In this document: in pieces, positions 7,016 to 12,420 of the stretch
Layout of the letters: each line of letters begins with the position of its first letter
How positions within the stretch are numbered: position 1 is the first letter of the stretch
Assembly: GCA_030668645.1 (NCBI GenBank)
Contig: DAOVFC010000007.1
Location: 1-12,420 of the forward strand
Length of the DNA: 12,420 nt
Reading direction: 5' to 3'
Origin: Candidatus Bathyarchaeota archaeon
GTDB lineage: Archaea > Thermoproteota > Bathyarchaeia > Bathyarchaeales > Bathycorpusculaceae
Notes under the pieces: generated by a model
The model's input: only the letters and a program-made list of their open reading frames with translations
What the model was told of the DNA's origin: nothing
The model's database searches: none
Position numbers and translations under genes: made by a program

Positions 7016-7378
7016 TTAAACCTTAGACTGAAGTAGAAGAATCGCCTTAGCCAAGTCTCCGTCGCATTCCTCTAGAGCCCTTCTAGCCTCCTCCACGCTC
7101 TTACCAGTCTGATCGGCTACAAGCCTAACGTCTTCCTCCGCGACAACAAGTTTCCTTTCAACAGCCTTCTCACTGATCTTTCCGCCAGCAACCTGAAAAA
7201 CCCTCTGTCCCTGAACCTCAAGCACAGCCACATCAGGCTCTTCAATAACTATCTCTTTTAACCTTGTTTTGATTACAACCTGCTCAACATCCGGCACGTT
7301 GTCCATGCTCAAACCCATGCGCTGCATCATACGCTTAGCTTGACGCGGACTAACTCGTCTACGCATGAGATCACTCAC
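7016..7378 (-). CDS. nac: Nascent polypeptide-associated complex protein (archaeal NAC)
   Basis: A 120-residue archaeal NAC, which forms homodimers, binds the ribosome near the exit tunnel and shields nascent chains. The NAC domain spans about residues 30-66 (VEQVVIKTRLKEIVIEEPDVAVLEVQGQRVFQV), and a C-terminal UBA domain spans about 81-118 (EEDVRLVADQTGKSVEEARRALEECDGDLAKAILLL). The N-terminus is basic (RRRVSPRQAKRMMQRMG), as in the family, where it makes ribosome contact. It starts at GTG 7378; ATG 7366 four codons later is a possible alternative. It follows the PUA gene after 24 bases, so the two form one operon. Length and architecture are normal. Confidence 0.95.
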   Translation of the reverse strand: MSDLMRRRVSPRQAKRMMQRMGLSMDNVPDVEQVVIKTRLKEIVIEEPDVAVLEVQGQRVFQVAGGKISEKAVERKLVVAEEDVRLVADQTGKSVEEARRALEECDGDLAKAILLLQSKV

Positions 7379-7402
7379 ACTATTTCTTGTGAAGTCTTAT
7401 AC

Positions 7403-7879
7403 TTAACTCTCTTCCATCCTTCCATGTCTAACCTTAACTGCGACACCGTGCTTAAAGGCTTTCATCTCCTCGCCTGACAAGACGGCACGCCCAACGGCTA
7501 AAACCTCACCGTTTCCATCAACAACAATAACCTCATCCCTTGGAAAAACAGCCTCACACACCTCAACGACATGCTTCGCAAACACGTCGCCGCCTCGAGC
7601 AATAAACTGTGCAACATCCTCTTGAACCATGACGAGACATTCCACAGAATCCACGTTCTCAACAATCCGTTTCGCACCCACGATACTTAAGGATAGAAAG
7701 CCATCTGTGGGACGAAGCGTCGCCAGCCGTTCACCACCCAAATACACGTAACGAATCCTACCGGTTCTCTTAGAGAAAAGAATTTCAACTTTCTTCGGAA
7801 AAAGCTTAACACCCACGCCTTTTCCGAACTGATAATCCGCCACGCTTCTGATACGCCTAAGCGCATCCGCCAATCTCAT
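7403..7879 (-). CDS. PUA-domain RNA-binding protein with archaeosine-TGT-like C2 domain
   Basis: A 158-residue protein with two parts. Residues about 14-76 (ADYQFGKGVGVKLFP, SKRTGRIRYVYLGGERLATLRPTDGFLSLSIVGAKR) look like the C2 domain of archaeal tRNA-guanine transglycosylase. Residues about 79-152 are a PUA domain (CLVMVQEDVAQFIARGGDVFAKHVVE, RDEVIVVDGNGEVLAVGRAVLSGEEM). The transglycosylase catalytic barrel is absent, so it is a stand-alone RNA-binding C2-PUA module, not an enzyme. PUA domains recognise tRNA or rRNA; the target here is unknown. It starts at ATG 7879, a normal start 72 bases from the divergent MBF1 gene. Cotranscribed with NAC, which suggests a ribosome- or tRNA-linked job. 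Domain identity is firm, the role is not. Confidence 0.87.
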   Translation of the reverse strand: MRLADALRRIRSVADYQFGKGVGVKLFPKKVEILFSKRTGRIRYVYLGGERLATLRPTDGFLSLSIVGAKRIVENVDSVECLVMVQEDVAQFIARGGDVFAKHVVEVCEAVFPRDEVIVVDGNGEVLAVGRAVLSGEEMKAFKHGVAVKVRHGRMEES

Positions 7880-7916
7880 GCATCCCCGCGAAACACCTAA
7901 CTGTCATTTTCGACAA

Positions 7917-7927
7917 CTATAAACACA
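7917..7927. promoter_or_regulatory. Shared TATA region for divergent PUA-NAC and MBF1-HflX-Trm56 operons
   Basis: The 71-base divergent gap has CTATAAACAC on the plus strand, centred about 29 bases before the MBF1 GTG (7951). The same bases read GTTTATAG on the minus strand, about 42 bases before the PUA ATG (7879). One near-symmetric box could serve both directions. A second A/T-rich element (TTTTTATT on the minus strand, 7936-7943) could be the true leftward box, giving a longer leader. Confidence 0.45.
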
Positions 7928-7950
7928 ACTAGGCAATAAAAACAGTTTAG

Positions 7951-8490
7951 GTGTGCCAACAAGTGCGATGTGAAGTCTGCGGACGCAAAATCTACGGCAA
8001 CCCACACAGGGTCATAATTGAAGGAGCAAAGCTAACCGTTTGCGGCGAATGTGCAAAACTTGGAACAATACGGTGGGAAAAAACAAAGCCAAAGGCTTTC
8101 ATGGCAAAATATAAGAAAACTGCAAAGCCTCCAACCCTAATAACTCCAAGCAGAAAACCACAACGGATACTCGTAGATGCCGCTCTGGAACTCGTAGAGC
8201 ATTTCGATGTAAAGATAAGGCAAGCGAGGGAGAAATTAGGGTTTTCACACGAAGAGTTAGGCAAGAAAATAGCGGAAAAGGCATCGGTTCTCAAAAAAAT
8301 CGAAACGGGAAAAATGATTCCGGACAATAAACTTACGGCGAAGCTGGAGCACGCATTAAGAATTAAGTTACTCGTCCCAGCCAAGGAAGAGAAAATCATA
8401 CAAACGAAAACTCTGAAACCGCCAAGCAGAGAACTAACTTTAGGAGACCTAATTCAACTAAACAAGAAGAAAACGGAGGAAAAGAAGTAA
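7951..8490 (+). CDS. mbf1: Archaeal multiprotein bridging factor 1 (MBF1)
   Basis: A 179-residue MBF1: N-terminal zinc ribbon with Cys7, Cys10, Cys31 and Cys34 (RCEVCG, VCGECA), a basic proline-containing linker (about 43-72), then the conserved Cro/C1-type helix-turn-helix at about 87-142 (IRQAREKLGFSHEELGKKIAEKASVLKKIETGKMIP). A charged tail ends in NKKKTEEKK. In eukaryotes MBF1 bridges activators and TBP and also protects collided ribosomes from frameshifting; the archaeal protein associates with ribosomes. It starts at GTG 7951, likely leaderless; GTG 7963 is an alternative four codons in. Its last codons contain the HflX ribosome binding site, and its TAA stop overlaps the probable HflX start, so the two are translationally coupled. 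Confidence 0.93.
   Translation: MCQQVRCEVCGRKIYGNPHRVIIEGAKLTVCGECAKLGTIRWEKTKPKAFMAKYKKTAKPPTLITPSRKPQRILVDAALELVEHFDVKIRQAREKLGFSHEELGKKIAEKASVLKKIETGKMIPDNKLTAKLEHALRIKLLVPAKEEKIIQTKTLKPPSRELTLGDLIQLNKKKTEEKK
8475..8480 (+). promoter_or_regulatory. Shine-Dalgarno site for hflX inside the MBF1 3' end
   Basis: GGAGGA lies within the final MBF1 codons, 6 bases before GTA 8487 and 9 bases before ACG 8490. No ATG, GTG or TTG occurs in any frame near it, so it marks a translation start that lacks a canonical codon. Confidence 0.7.
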
Positions 8491-9764
8491 CGAAAGCAAT
8501 CCTAGTTCAACGCCGGCTCCGATTTCAACCGTCAAGCCTCGAGGAGCTTGAAAGCTTAGCGGAATCAGCAGAATACGCAGTGGTGGGTAGGGTAGAGCAG
8601 GTTAGAAAAGCGGCTACGCGTTACCAGATAGGAAGCGGCAAAGTAAGAGAACTTGCCAAGCTCGTTAAAGAAACAGGCGCCCAAAAAATAATCTTCGACA
8701 ACCCGTTGAAACCCGTTCAGGCATACAACCTGGCTGAATCCACAGGCGTCGAAGCCATAGACCGGTTTCAGCTGATCCTTGAAATCTTTGCAAGAAGAGC
8801 GTCAACAACGGAAGCAAAACTGCAGATCCAGTTGGCCAGACTGAGGTATGAGCTGGCGCGTGCGAAAGAGAAAGTGAGACTGGCTAGAATGGAAGAACAG
8901 CCTGGATTCATGGGTCTCGGAACCTATGAAGTGGACGTTTATCATGAAGCCGTGAAAAGGCAGATACAGACCATACGCGAAAAACTGAGGAAAATTCGGA
9001 AGAAGAGAGTTTTGCATCGTAAGAGAAGAACTGAACTAGGGTTTTCTTCAATGTCTTTAGCTGGGTATACGAACGCCGGAAAAAGCTCATTGTTCAACGC
9101 GTTGACAGGAGAAGAAGCTCCCGTAGACGCCGGGCTTTTCACAACGCTCTCCACAAAGACAAGGCTTGTGAAGCTCTCAAAGAAGAAGTTCTTACTAACA
9201 GACACCGTTGGATTCATAGACCGTCTGCCGTTAACGTTGATAGAGGCGTTCCATTCGACACTTGAAGAAACAATATTCTCAGACCTTATACTCCTCGTGG
9301 TGGACTTAAGCGGACCCATGGGGCTGGTTGAGAAGAAGCTTTCATGCTGCCTAGAAACAATAGAACGCATAGGAGCTTCTGGAATTCCAGTAGTGACAGC
9401 GTTGAACAAAATCGATTTGCTCCGAGGAGAGGAGACGCAGCAAAGGCTTGGAAGTCTGAAAGAAAGAGCAAACAATCTGGTACCAATCTCAGCGCTGAAC
9501 GGAACCAACATTGACTTGTTAAAACAGCGAATACTGAAAATTCTCAAGAATTACATTCAAGCTTCATTCATCGTGCCGTTGACAAACGAGTCCATGTCAT
9601 TCATCTCCTGGCTTTTCAACCGCTCAGACGTGAAAACAATTAGGTACACAGAAGACTCCGCCCACGTGGTTTTTGAGGCAATCCCATGGCTTGCAGAAAC
9701 AGCGAAAAACAAAGTGGAAGAACTTAATGGAAAATTCACAAAATTTCAAGCAGTAAAAGCTTAA
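8487..9764 (+). CDS. hflX: HflX-family ribosome-associated GTPase, non-canonical start
   Basis: A GTPase that binds the large ribosomal subunit and in bacteria splits stalled ribosomes. From GTA 8487 it has 425 residues. The N-terminal domain contains TKAILVQRR, SSLEELESLAESAEYAVVG, RYQIGSGK and IIFDNPLKPVQAYNL. A coiled linker holds EEQPGFMGLGTYEVD. The G domain has G1 GYTNAGKS (193-200), G3 DTVGF (239-243), G4 NKID (307-310) and G5 SALNG (335-339). The first canonical start, GTG 8580, would remove the conserved block TKAILVQRR...AEYA. The open frame continues back through MBF1 without ATG, GTG or TTG; GGAGGA sits 6 bases before GTA, which overlaps the MBF1 stop as GTAA. ACG 8490 is the alternative. 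The Trm56 gene starts 11 bases downstream. Family assignment is near certain; the exact start is inferred. Confidence 0.93.
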   Translation, partial: VTKAILVQRRLRFQPSSLEELESLAESAEYAVVGRVEQVRKAATRYQIGSGKVRELAKLVKETGAQKIIFDNPLKPVQAYNLAESTGVEAIDRFQLILEIFARRASTTEAKLQIQLARLRYELARAKEKVRLARMEEQPGFMGLGTYEVDVYHEAVKRQIQTIREKLRKIRKKRVLHRKRRTELGFSSMSLAGYTNAGKSSLFNALTGEEAPVDAGLFTTLSTKTRLVKLSKKKFLLTDTVGFIDRLPLTLIEAFHSTLEETIFSDLILLVVDLSGPMGLVEKKLSCCLETIERIGASGIPVVTALNKIDLLRGEETQQRLGSLKERANNLVPISALNGTNIDLLKQRILKILKNYIQASFIVPLTNESMSFISWLFNRSDVKTIRYTEDSAHVVFEAIPWLAETAKNKVEELNGKFTKFQAVKA

Positions 9765-9775
9765 GGAGTGGCAGC

Positions 9776-10321
9776 ATGCCAGAAATCGTGGTGTTAAGGT
9801 GGGGACACCGCCCATACAGAGACATAAGACTAACAACACATACCGCGTTAACCGCAAGGGCGTTGGGCGCCTCTGGATTCATACTGGCAGATACAGAAGA
9901 CAGAAAAATCGAAGAAAACGTTAAAAAAGTTGTGAAAAATTGGGGAGGCCCGTTCTTTTTTGAGATGGGAACACCCTGGAGAAAAGCTGTTAAAGAATGG
10001 AAGGAAAGGGGAGGAACAGTTATCCACCTTTCAGCATACGGAGAAAACATCGAAACAAGCGACGTACTGAAAAGAATCAGGCTTTCCGAAAAAGACATCT
10101 TAGTCATTGTTGGAAGTCAAAAAGTTCCCAAAGAATTCTTCTCTGAAAAAGTCGCCGATTTTAACGTCGCTATCGGAAACCAGCCACATTCAGAGTGTGC
10201 AAGCTTAGCTGTCTTTCTAGATCGATTTTTCAGAGGAAAAGAACTCGCGAAAAGTTTCAAGAACGCTAGGATACGCATAGTTCCTCAGAAAAGGGCAAAG
10301 AAAATAGCTACAAACGCTTAG
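9776..10321 (+). CDS. trm56: tRNA (cytidine-56-2'-O)-methyltransferase Trm56
   Basis: A 181-residue SPOUT-class methylase, specific to archaea, that 2'-O-methylates C56 in the T-loop and stabilises the D-loop/T-loop contact of tRNA. Family marks: RWGHRPYRDIRLTTHTALTARALGA (8-32, Arg/His-rich N-terminus), a glycine loop VIVGSQKVP (110-118) and the knot segment NVAIGNQPHSECASLAVFLDR (130-150), which binds S-adenosylmethionine. Length is normal. It starts at ATG 9776, with AAGGAG at 9763-9768 giving a 7-base spacing. Third gene of the MBF1-HflX operon. This start is the in-window standard for judging the thrS and hflX starts. Confidence 0.95.
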   Translation: MPEIVVLRWGHRPYRDIRLTTHTALTARALGASGFILADTEDRKIEENVKKVVKNWGGPFFFEMGTPWRKAVKEWKERGGTVIHLSAYGENIETSDVLKRIRLSEKDILVIVGSQKVPKEFFSEKVADFNVAIGNQPHSECASLAVFLDRFFRGKELAKSFKNARIRIVPQKRAKKIATNA

Positions 10322-10362
10322 CTCAGATTAAGATTCGACAAAGAGATTTAAGTTAAAGTTTA

Positions 10363-10374
10363 TTTTATATATTA
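10363..10374 (+). promoter_or_regulatory. Strong TATA box of the tfe operon
   Basis: TTTTATATATTA, preceded by purine-rich GTTAAAG, is centred about 24 bases before GTG 10392, as expected for a leaderless transcript. It lies in the 70-base gap after Trm56, so tfe probably has its own promoter. Confidence 0.62.
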
Positions 10375-10391
10375 TAGAGAAACTCGTATTA

Positions 10392-10934
10392 GTGTTCAAC
10401 AAGAGGGACAAGGACGTCGCTGTGTTATCATATGTAGACGATGCAACCTTGATAAAAGTTGCAGAAGCCTTAGGCGAAGAAGAAGCTGTTAAGCTAATCG
10501 AGATTCTCAAAAATTCAAACGAAACTACGGATGACGAAATAGCGAACAAAACAGGCGTGAGATTGAACTCCGTTCGAAAAATCCTCTACAAACTTTATGA
10601 CCATTCACTCGTGGGTCTCAGAAGAACCCGTGACCCACAAACCGGCTGGTTCATATTCCACTGGAAACTACAACCAGACCAGCTGGAAGGCTTCATACTA
10701 AGCCAAAAACGCCGCGTGCTCGAAAAACTCAACACACGATTAGAATACGAGAAAAACCATGAATTCTACTACTGCAACACACCCGAATGCAAACAGATTC
10801 CATTTGAAGAGGCCATAGAACTCTTGTTTAAATGCCCCACCTGCGAAAAGCCGTTGATGCACTACGACAATAACAGAATAGTTCAGGCACTCACAAGGAA
10901 GGTTGAACAATTAAGGAAGGAACTGGGTGAGTGA
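10392..10934 (+). CDS. tfe: Transcription factor E (TFE-alpha)
   Basis: The archaeal homologue of TFIIE-alpha, a basal factor that stabilises the open complex and binds the RNA polymerase clamp and stalk. The extended winged helix covers about residues 27-95 (LGEEEAVKLIEILKNSNETTDDEIANKTGVRLNSVRKILYKLYDHSLVGLRRTRD, GWFIFHW). A coiled linker follows (96-125), then a zinc ribbon with Cys128, Cys133, Cys148 and Cys151 (YYCNTPECKQ, KCPTCEKPL). The 180-residue length is normal. GTG 10392 is chosen because the TATA box is about 24 bases away; the ~25 residues before the winged helix (FNKRDKDVAVLSYVDDATLIKVAE) are longer than I recall for some family members. The stop overlaps the HD gene by 8 bases. 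Confidence 0.94.
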   Translation: MFNKRDKDVAVLSYVDDATLIKVAEALGEEEAVKLIEILKNSNETTDDEIANKTGVRLNSVRKILYKLYDHSLVGLRRTRDPQTGWFIFHWKLQPDQLEGFILSQKRRVLEKLNTRLEYEKNHEFYYCNTPECKQIPFEEAIELLFKCPTCEKPLMHYDNNRIVQALTRKVEQLRKELGE

Positions 10935-11466
10935 AAAACTTCCGTCGAGACAACAAGCCATACGGTTTCTTCACAGAAGCGGATGCGCAAGAAACGTAAT
11001 AGAACACTGCAAGACGGTGGCTAAACTCGCCGTTGAAATGGCAAACGCCTGCAAAGAAAAAGGATTAGACGTAGATTTACAACTTGTGGAAATAGGAGCA
11101 CTCCTCCACGACATAGGACGCTCAAAAACCCACAGCGTCCACCACGCAGTCGTGGGAGCGGAAATCGCGAGGTCTCTGGGGTTGCCAGAACCTGTCATTT
11201 CAATAATAAAGAGGCATATCGGCGGTGGAATAACAGCGCAAGAAGCAAAAAGGTTGGGATGGCCTAAGGATGTTTACATCCCACAGACACTTGAAGAGAA
11301 GATTGTTTCATGCGCGGACAAGTTTATTGAAGGCTCTCGACGAGTACCAATAGAAAGGACTATAGAAAAATTTTCTAAAGAGATACCACCCTCCGCCGTT
11401 GCAAGGATACGAAGGCTACACGAGGAAATGTTGACTCTAATCGGCGATCACAAATGCCCCCCGTGA
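10927..11466 (+). CDS. HD-domain phosphohydrolase, TIGR00295-like archaeal family
   Basis: A 179-residue metal-dependent phosphohydrolase. HD-superfamily ligands are in order: His27 (VIEHC), His61-Asp62 (LLHDIGR), His72/His73 (SVHHAVVGA), His97 (IIKRHIGGG) and Asp131 (VSCADKF). The C-terminal SCADKFIEGSRRVPIERTIEKF resembles the archaeal TIGR00295 group, whose substrate is not established; nucleotides or cyclic nucleotides are usual for the superfamily. It starts at GTG 10927, with AAGGAAGG 6 bases upstream, and overlaps the tfe stop by 8 bases. The next gene overlaps its own 3' end. Chemistry is a confident family inference; the physiological role is unknown. Confidence 0.88.
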   Translation: MSEKLPSRQQAIRFLHRSGCARNVIEHCKTVAKLAVEMANACKEKGLDVDLQLVEIGALLHDIGRSKTHSVHHAVVGAEIARSLGLPEPVISIIKRHIGGGITAQEAKRLGWPKDVYIPQTLEEKIVSCADKFIEGSRRVPIERTIEKFSKEIPPSAVARIRRLHEEMLTLIGDHKCPP

Positions 11467-12230
11467 CATTACTCGCAAAAGTCTACAACGATTCTCAACT
11501 AAATCTGATTGACAAGTTTTTGAAATCCATGCTGAAGGGTTTGAAGGTTAAAATAGAGATTCGCGGGGTTACTTCTCGCGGATGGATTCAAATAACCGTT
11601 TCGGGCGAAGATGAAAGGGTAGCGTTACGCTACTTAGCTGACGAAACAGGGCTATGCCCCCTGCGTTTAGAGTGTGTAGAGAAAATCTCAACGATAAAAG
11701 GACGGATAACAGCTCTAAACAAAAGCAGAATCGAACTGTACATAGACATAGGAGTCTTCTCACCTAAAACTGCGGATGCTACAATTTCCCTACAACATTT
11801 GCAAGCTCAACTTGTAGATGGAAGGAAAACAGCTCTCAAGAAATTAGCTGAGCTGCTCGGTTTCTGTGAAAACCTACCGTTAACTGTCAAAATTTATGAT
11901 GTTGATAAAGAGAACAGTCGCATCGAGGCCATGCTGCCAGAAAGACAGCTCACCCTATACAAGAGCTGGACAAAATCCTTGCTGGACAGGCTGATAATTC
12001 TAGGGGCATCCTTCAATGAAGTAACGCTGGCATTAAAACATACAAGGTGCAACCGCGACATAGTAAATATCGAAACTTTGGGATTGCTTGAACATGCACT
12101 TGTATGCAAGCTTGGAACGGACGCTGTGGGTTTAATCCCAAAAATTGGTAAAAACCTACGGAACGCAAGCTTCAGCACCTTTAATCCTAGAAGAATCACA
12201 GAATTTCTTGGAGATTATTCGATACGGTAA
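11454..12230 (+). CDS. DUF2110 family archaeal protein
   Basis: A 258-residue protein that I place in the archaeal DUF2110 family from overall recall (LLAKVYNDSQL at the start, ALRYLADETGLCP, IKGRITALNKSRIELYIDIGVFSP, the C-terminal HALVCKLGTDAVGLIPKIG) and from its position after tfe and the HD gene. There is no signal peptide, membrane segment or catalytic motif that I can see. The central INKS/GR..IELYIDIG stretch has the look of an OB or S1-like strand pattern, but I cannot assert a fold. Start alternatives: ATG 11454 (13-base overlap with HD) or GTG 11463, which would give a GTGA overlap with the HD stop and the N-terminus MTLLAKVY. Tight overlap implies coupled expression with TFE. No function is known to me. 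Confidence 0.75.
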   Translation: MPPVTLLAKVYNDSQLNLIDKFLKSMLKGLKVKIEIRGVTSRGWIQITVSGEDERVALRYLADETGLCPLRLECVEKISTIKGRITALNKSRIELYIDIGVFSPKTADATISLQHLQAQLVDGRKTALKKLAELLGFCENLPLTVKIYDVDKENSRIEAMLPERQLTLYKSWTKSLLDRLIILGASFNEVTLALKHTRCNRDIVNIETLGLLEHALVCKLGTDAVGLIPKIGKNLRNASFSTFNPRRITEFLGDYSIR

Positions 12231-12232
12231 CC

Positions 12233-12266
12233 TTTTTGCGCGGAAATCTGCAACTGGCCACTTTTT
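12233..12266 (+). terminator. T-run terminator after the tfe operon
   Basis: Two T5 tracts (12233-12237 and 12262-12266) follow the DUF2110 stop within 36 bases, in a convergent gap. This fits archaeal intrinsic termination. The remainder of the gap to 12332 shows no other feature. Confidence 0.38.
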
Positions 12267-12332
12267 ATTGAAACGAAAGGAAGCGCTAAACATTTAACAA
12301 CTCAGAATTGTTTGGCTGGTTGCACATAACCT

Positions 12333-12420
12333 TCAAATTTTTCTAGTGGTGACGAGGTAGACTCCTATAAAGATTAGGACACCTCCAGCAATAATGGACA
12401 AGCTTATCTCTTCTCCGAAG
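12333..12420 (-). CDS. EamA/DMT-family transporter, last 28 codons
   Basis: A minus-strand reading frame enters from the window edge and ends with TGA at 12333. The 28 residues read FGEEISLSIIAGGVLI then FIGVYLVTTRKI. This is the typical end of a drug/metabolite transporter of the EamA family: a GE-x-(I/L) turn, a final hydrophobic helix with small glycines (IIAGGVLIFIGVYLV), and a short basic tail on the cytoplasmic side. Only the tenth helix is in the window, so substrate and completeness cannot be judged. The frame was found by translating the minus strand by hand. Confidence 0.65.
   Translation of the reverse strand, partial: FGEEISLSIIAGGVLIFIGVYLVTTRKI

Noticed and set aside
7902..7915. 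Short inverted repeat TGTC-6-GACA in the divergent promoter gap
   Set aside because: Only 4-bp arms with no extension; expected by chance and not aligned with the TATA element.
7992..8399. A 135-codon open frame antisense to MBF1
   Set aside because: It lies entirely opposite MBF1 codons whose zinc-ribbon and HTH motifs are clear; no motif or start signal of its own.
8942..9547. A 201-codon open frame on the minus strand opposite hflX
   Set aside because: It is antisense to the strongly conserved HflX GTPase domain, has Ser/Phe-rich shadow composition, and no ribosome site or recognisable domain.
9736..10107. Minus-strand open frame opposite the hflX end and Trm56
   Set aside because: Antisense to the conserved RWGHRPYRD region of Trm56; no independent coding evidence.
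1..12420. Search for a CRISPR array, transposase, integrase, toxin-antitoxin pair or defence operon
   Set aside because: No regularly spaced repeats, terminal inverted repeats or matching proteins are visible; the gene content is chromosomal housekeeping.

Overview
This 12.4 kb window is an ordinary archaeal chromosomal region, most likely from the TACK side and perhaps Bathyarchaeia; the lineage is inferred from protein style only. The archaeal assignment is firm. The window encodes transcription factor E, an archaeal NAC, MBF1, the archaea-specific tRNA C56 methylase Trm56, an archaeal-type threonyl-tRNA synthetase and a DUF2110 protein. Several genes have a TATA-like box about 25 bases before a GTG or TTG start, as in leaderless archaeal transcripts. 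Genes inside operons instead carry GGAGG-type ribosome binding sites.

Layout. Positions 1-2501 hold three aminotransferases: the 3' end of an alanine aminotransferase (+), a complete LysN-like class I aminotransferase (-), and a wrecked branched-chain aminotransferase (-) that has lost its middle third, including the catalytic lysine. Positions 2587-6912 are a minus-strand series read in the order AlkZ/YcaQ-type DNA glycosylase, PfkB-family sugar kinase, small zinc-finger protein, threonyl-tRNA synthetase. A divergent promoter near 7920 drives a PUA protein and NAC leftwards, and MBF1, HflX and Trm56 rightwards. A second rightward operon, from a strong TATA box at 10363, encodes TFE, an HD phosphohydrolase and DUF2110 with overlapping ends. 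The window closes with the last 28 codons of a minus-strand EamA/DMT transporter.

Theme. From about 2.6 kb onward most genes serve translation, ribosome quality control or basal transcription: ThrRS, NAC, PUA, MBF1, HflX, Trm56, TFE. I see no CRISPR, mobile element, tRNA or defence cassette.

The most notable observations are at the level of gene starts. ThrRS has no ATG, GTG or TTG where homology puts its start. An ideal GGAGGA site sits 7 bases before an ATA codon that aligns with the family's initiator Met. HflX shows the same pattern: a GGAGGA site 6 bases before GTA, inside a GTAA that overlaps the MBF1 stop, where an ancestral GTGA overlap would be expected. Starts counted only from canonical codons would truncate these proteins by 42 and 31 residues. 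A 20-bp perfect palindrome covers the TATA position of the LysN-like gene and may be an operator.
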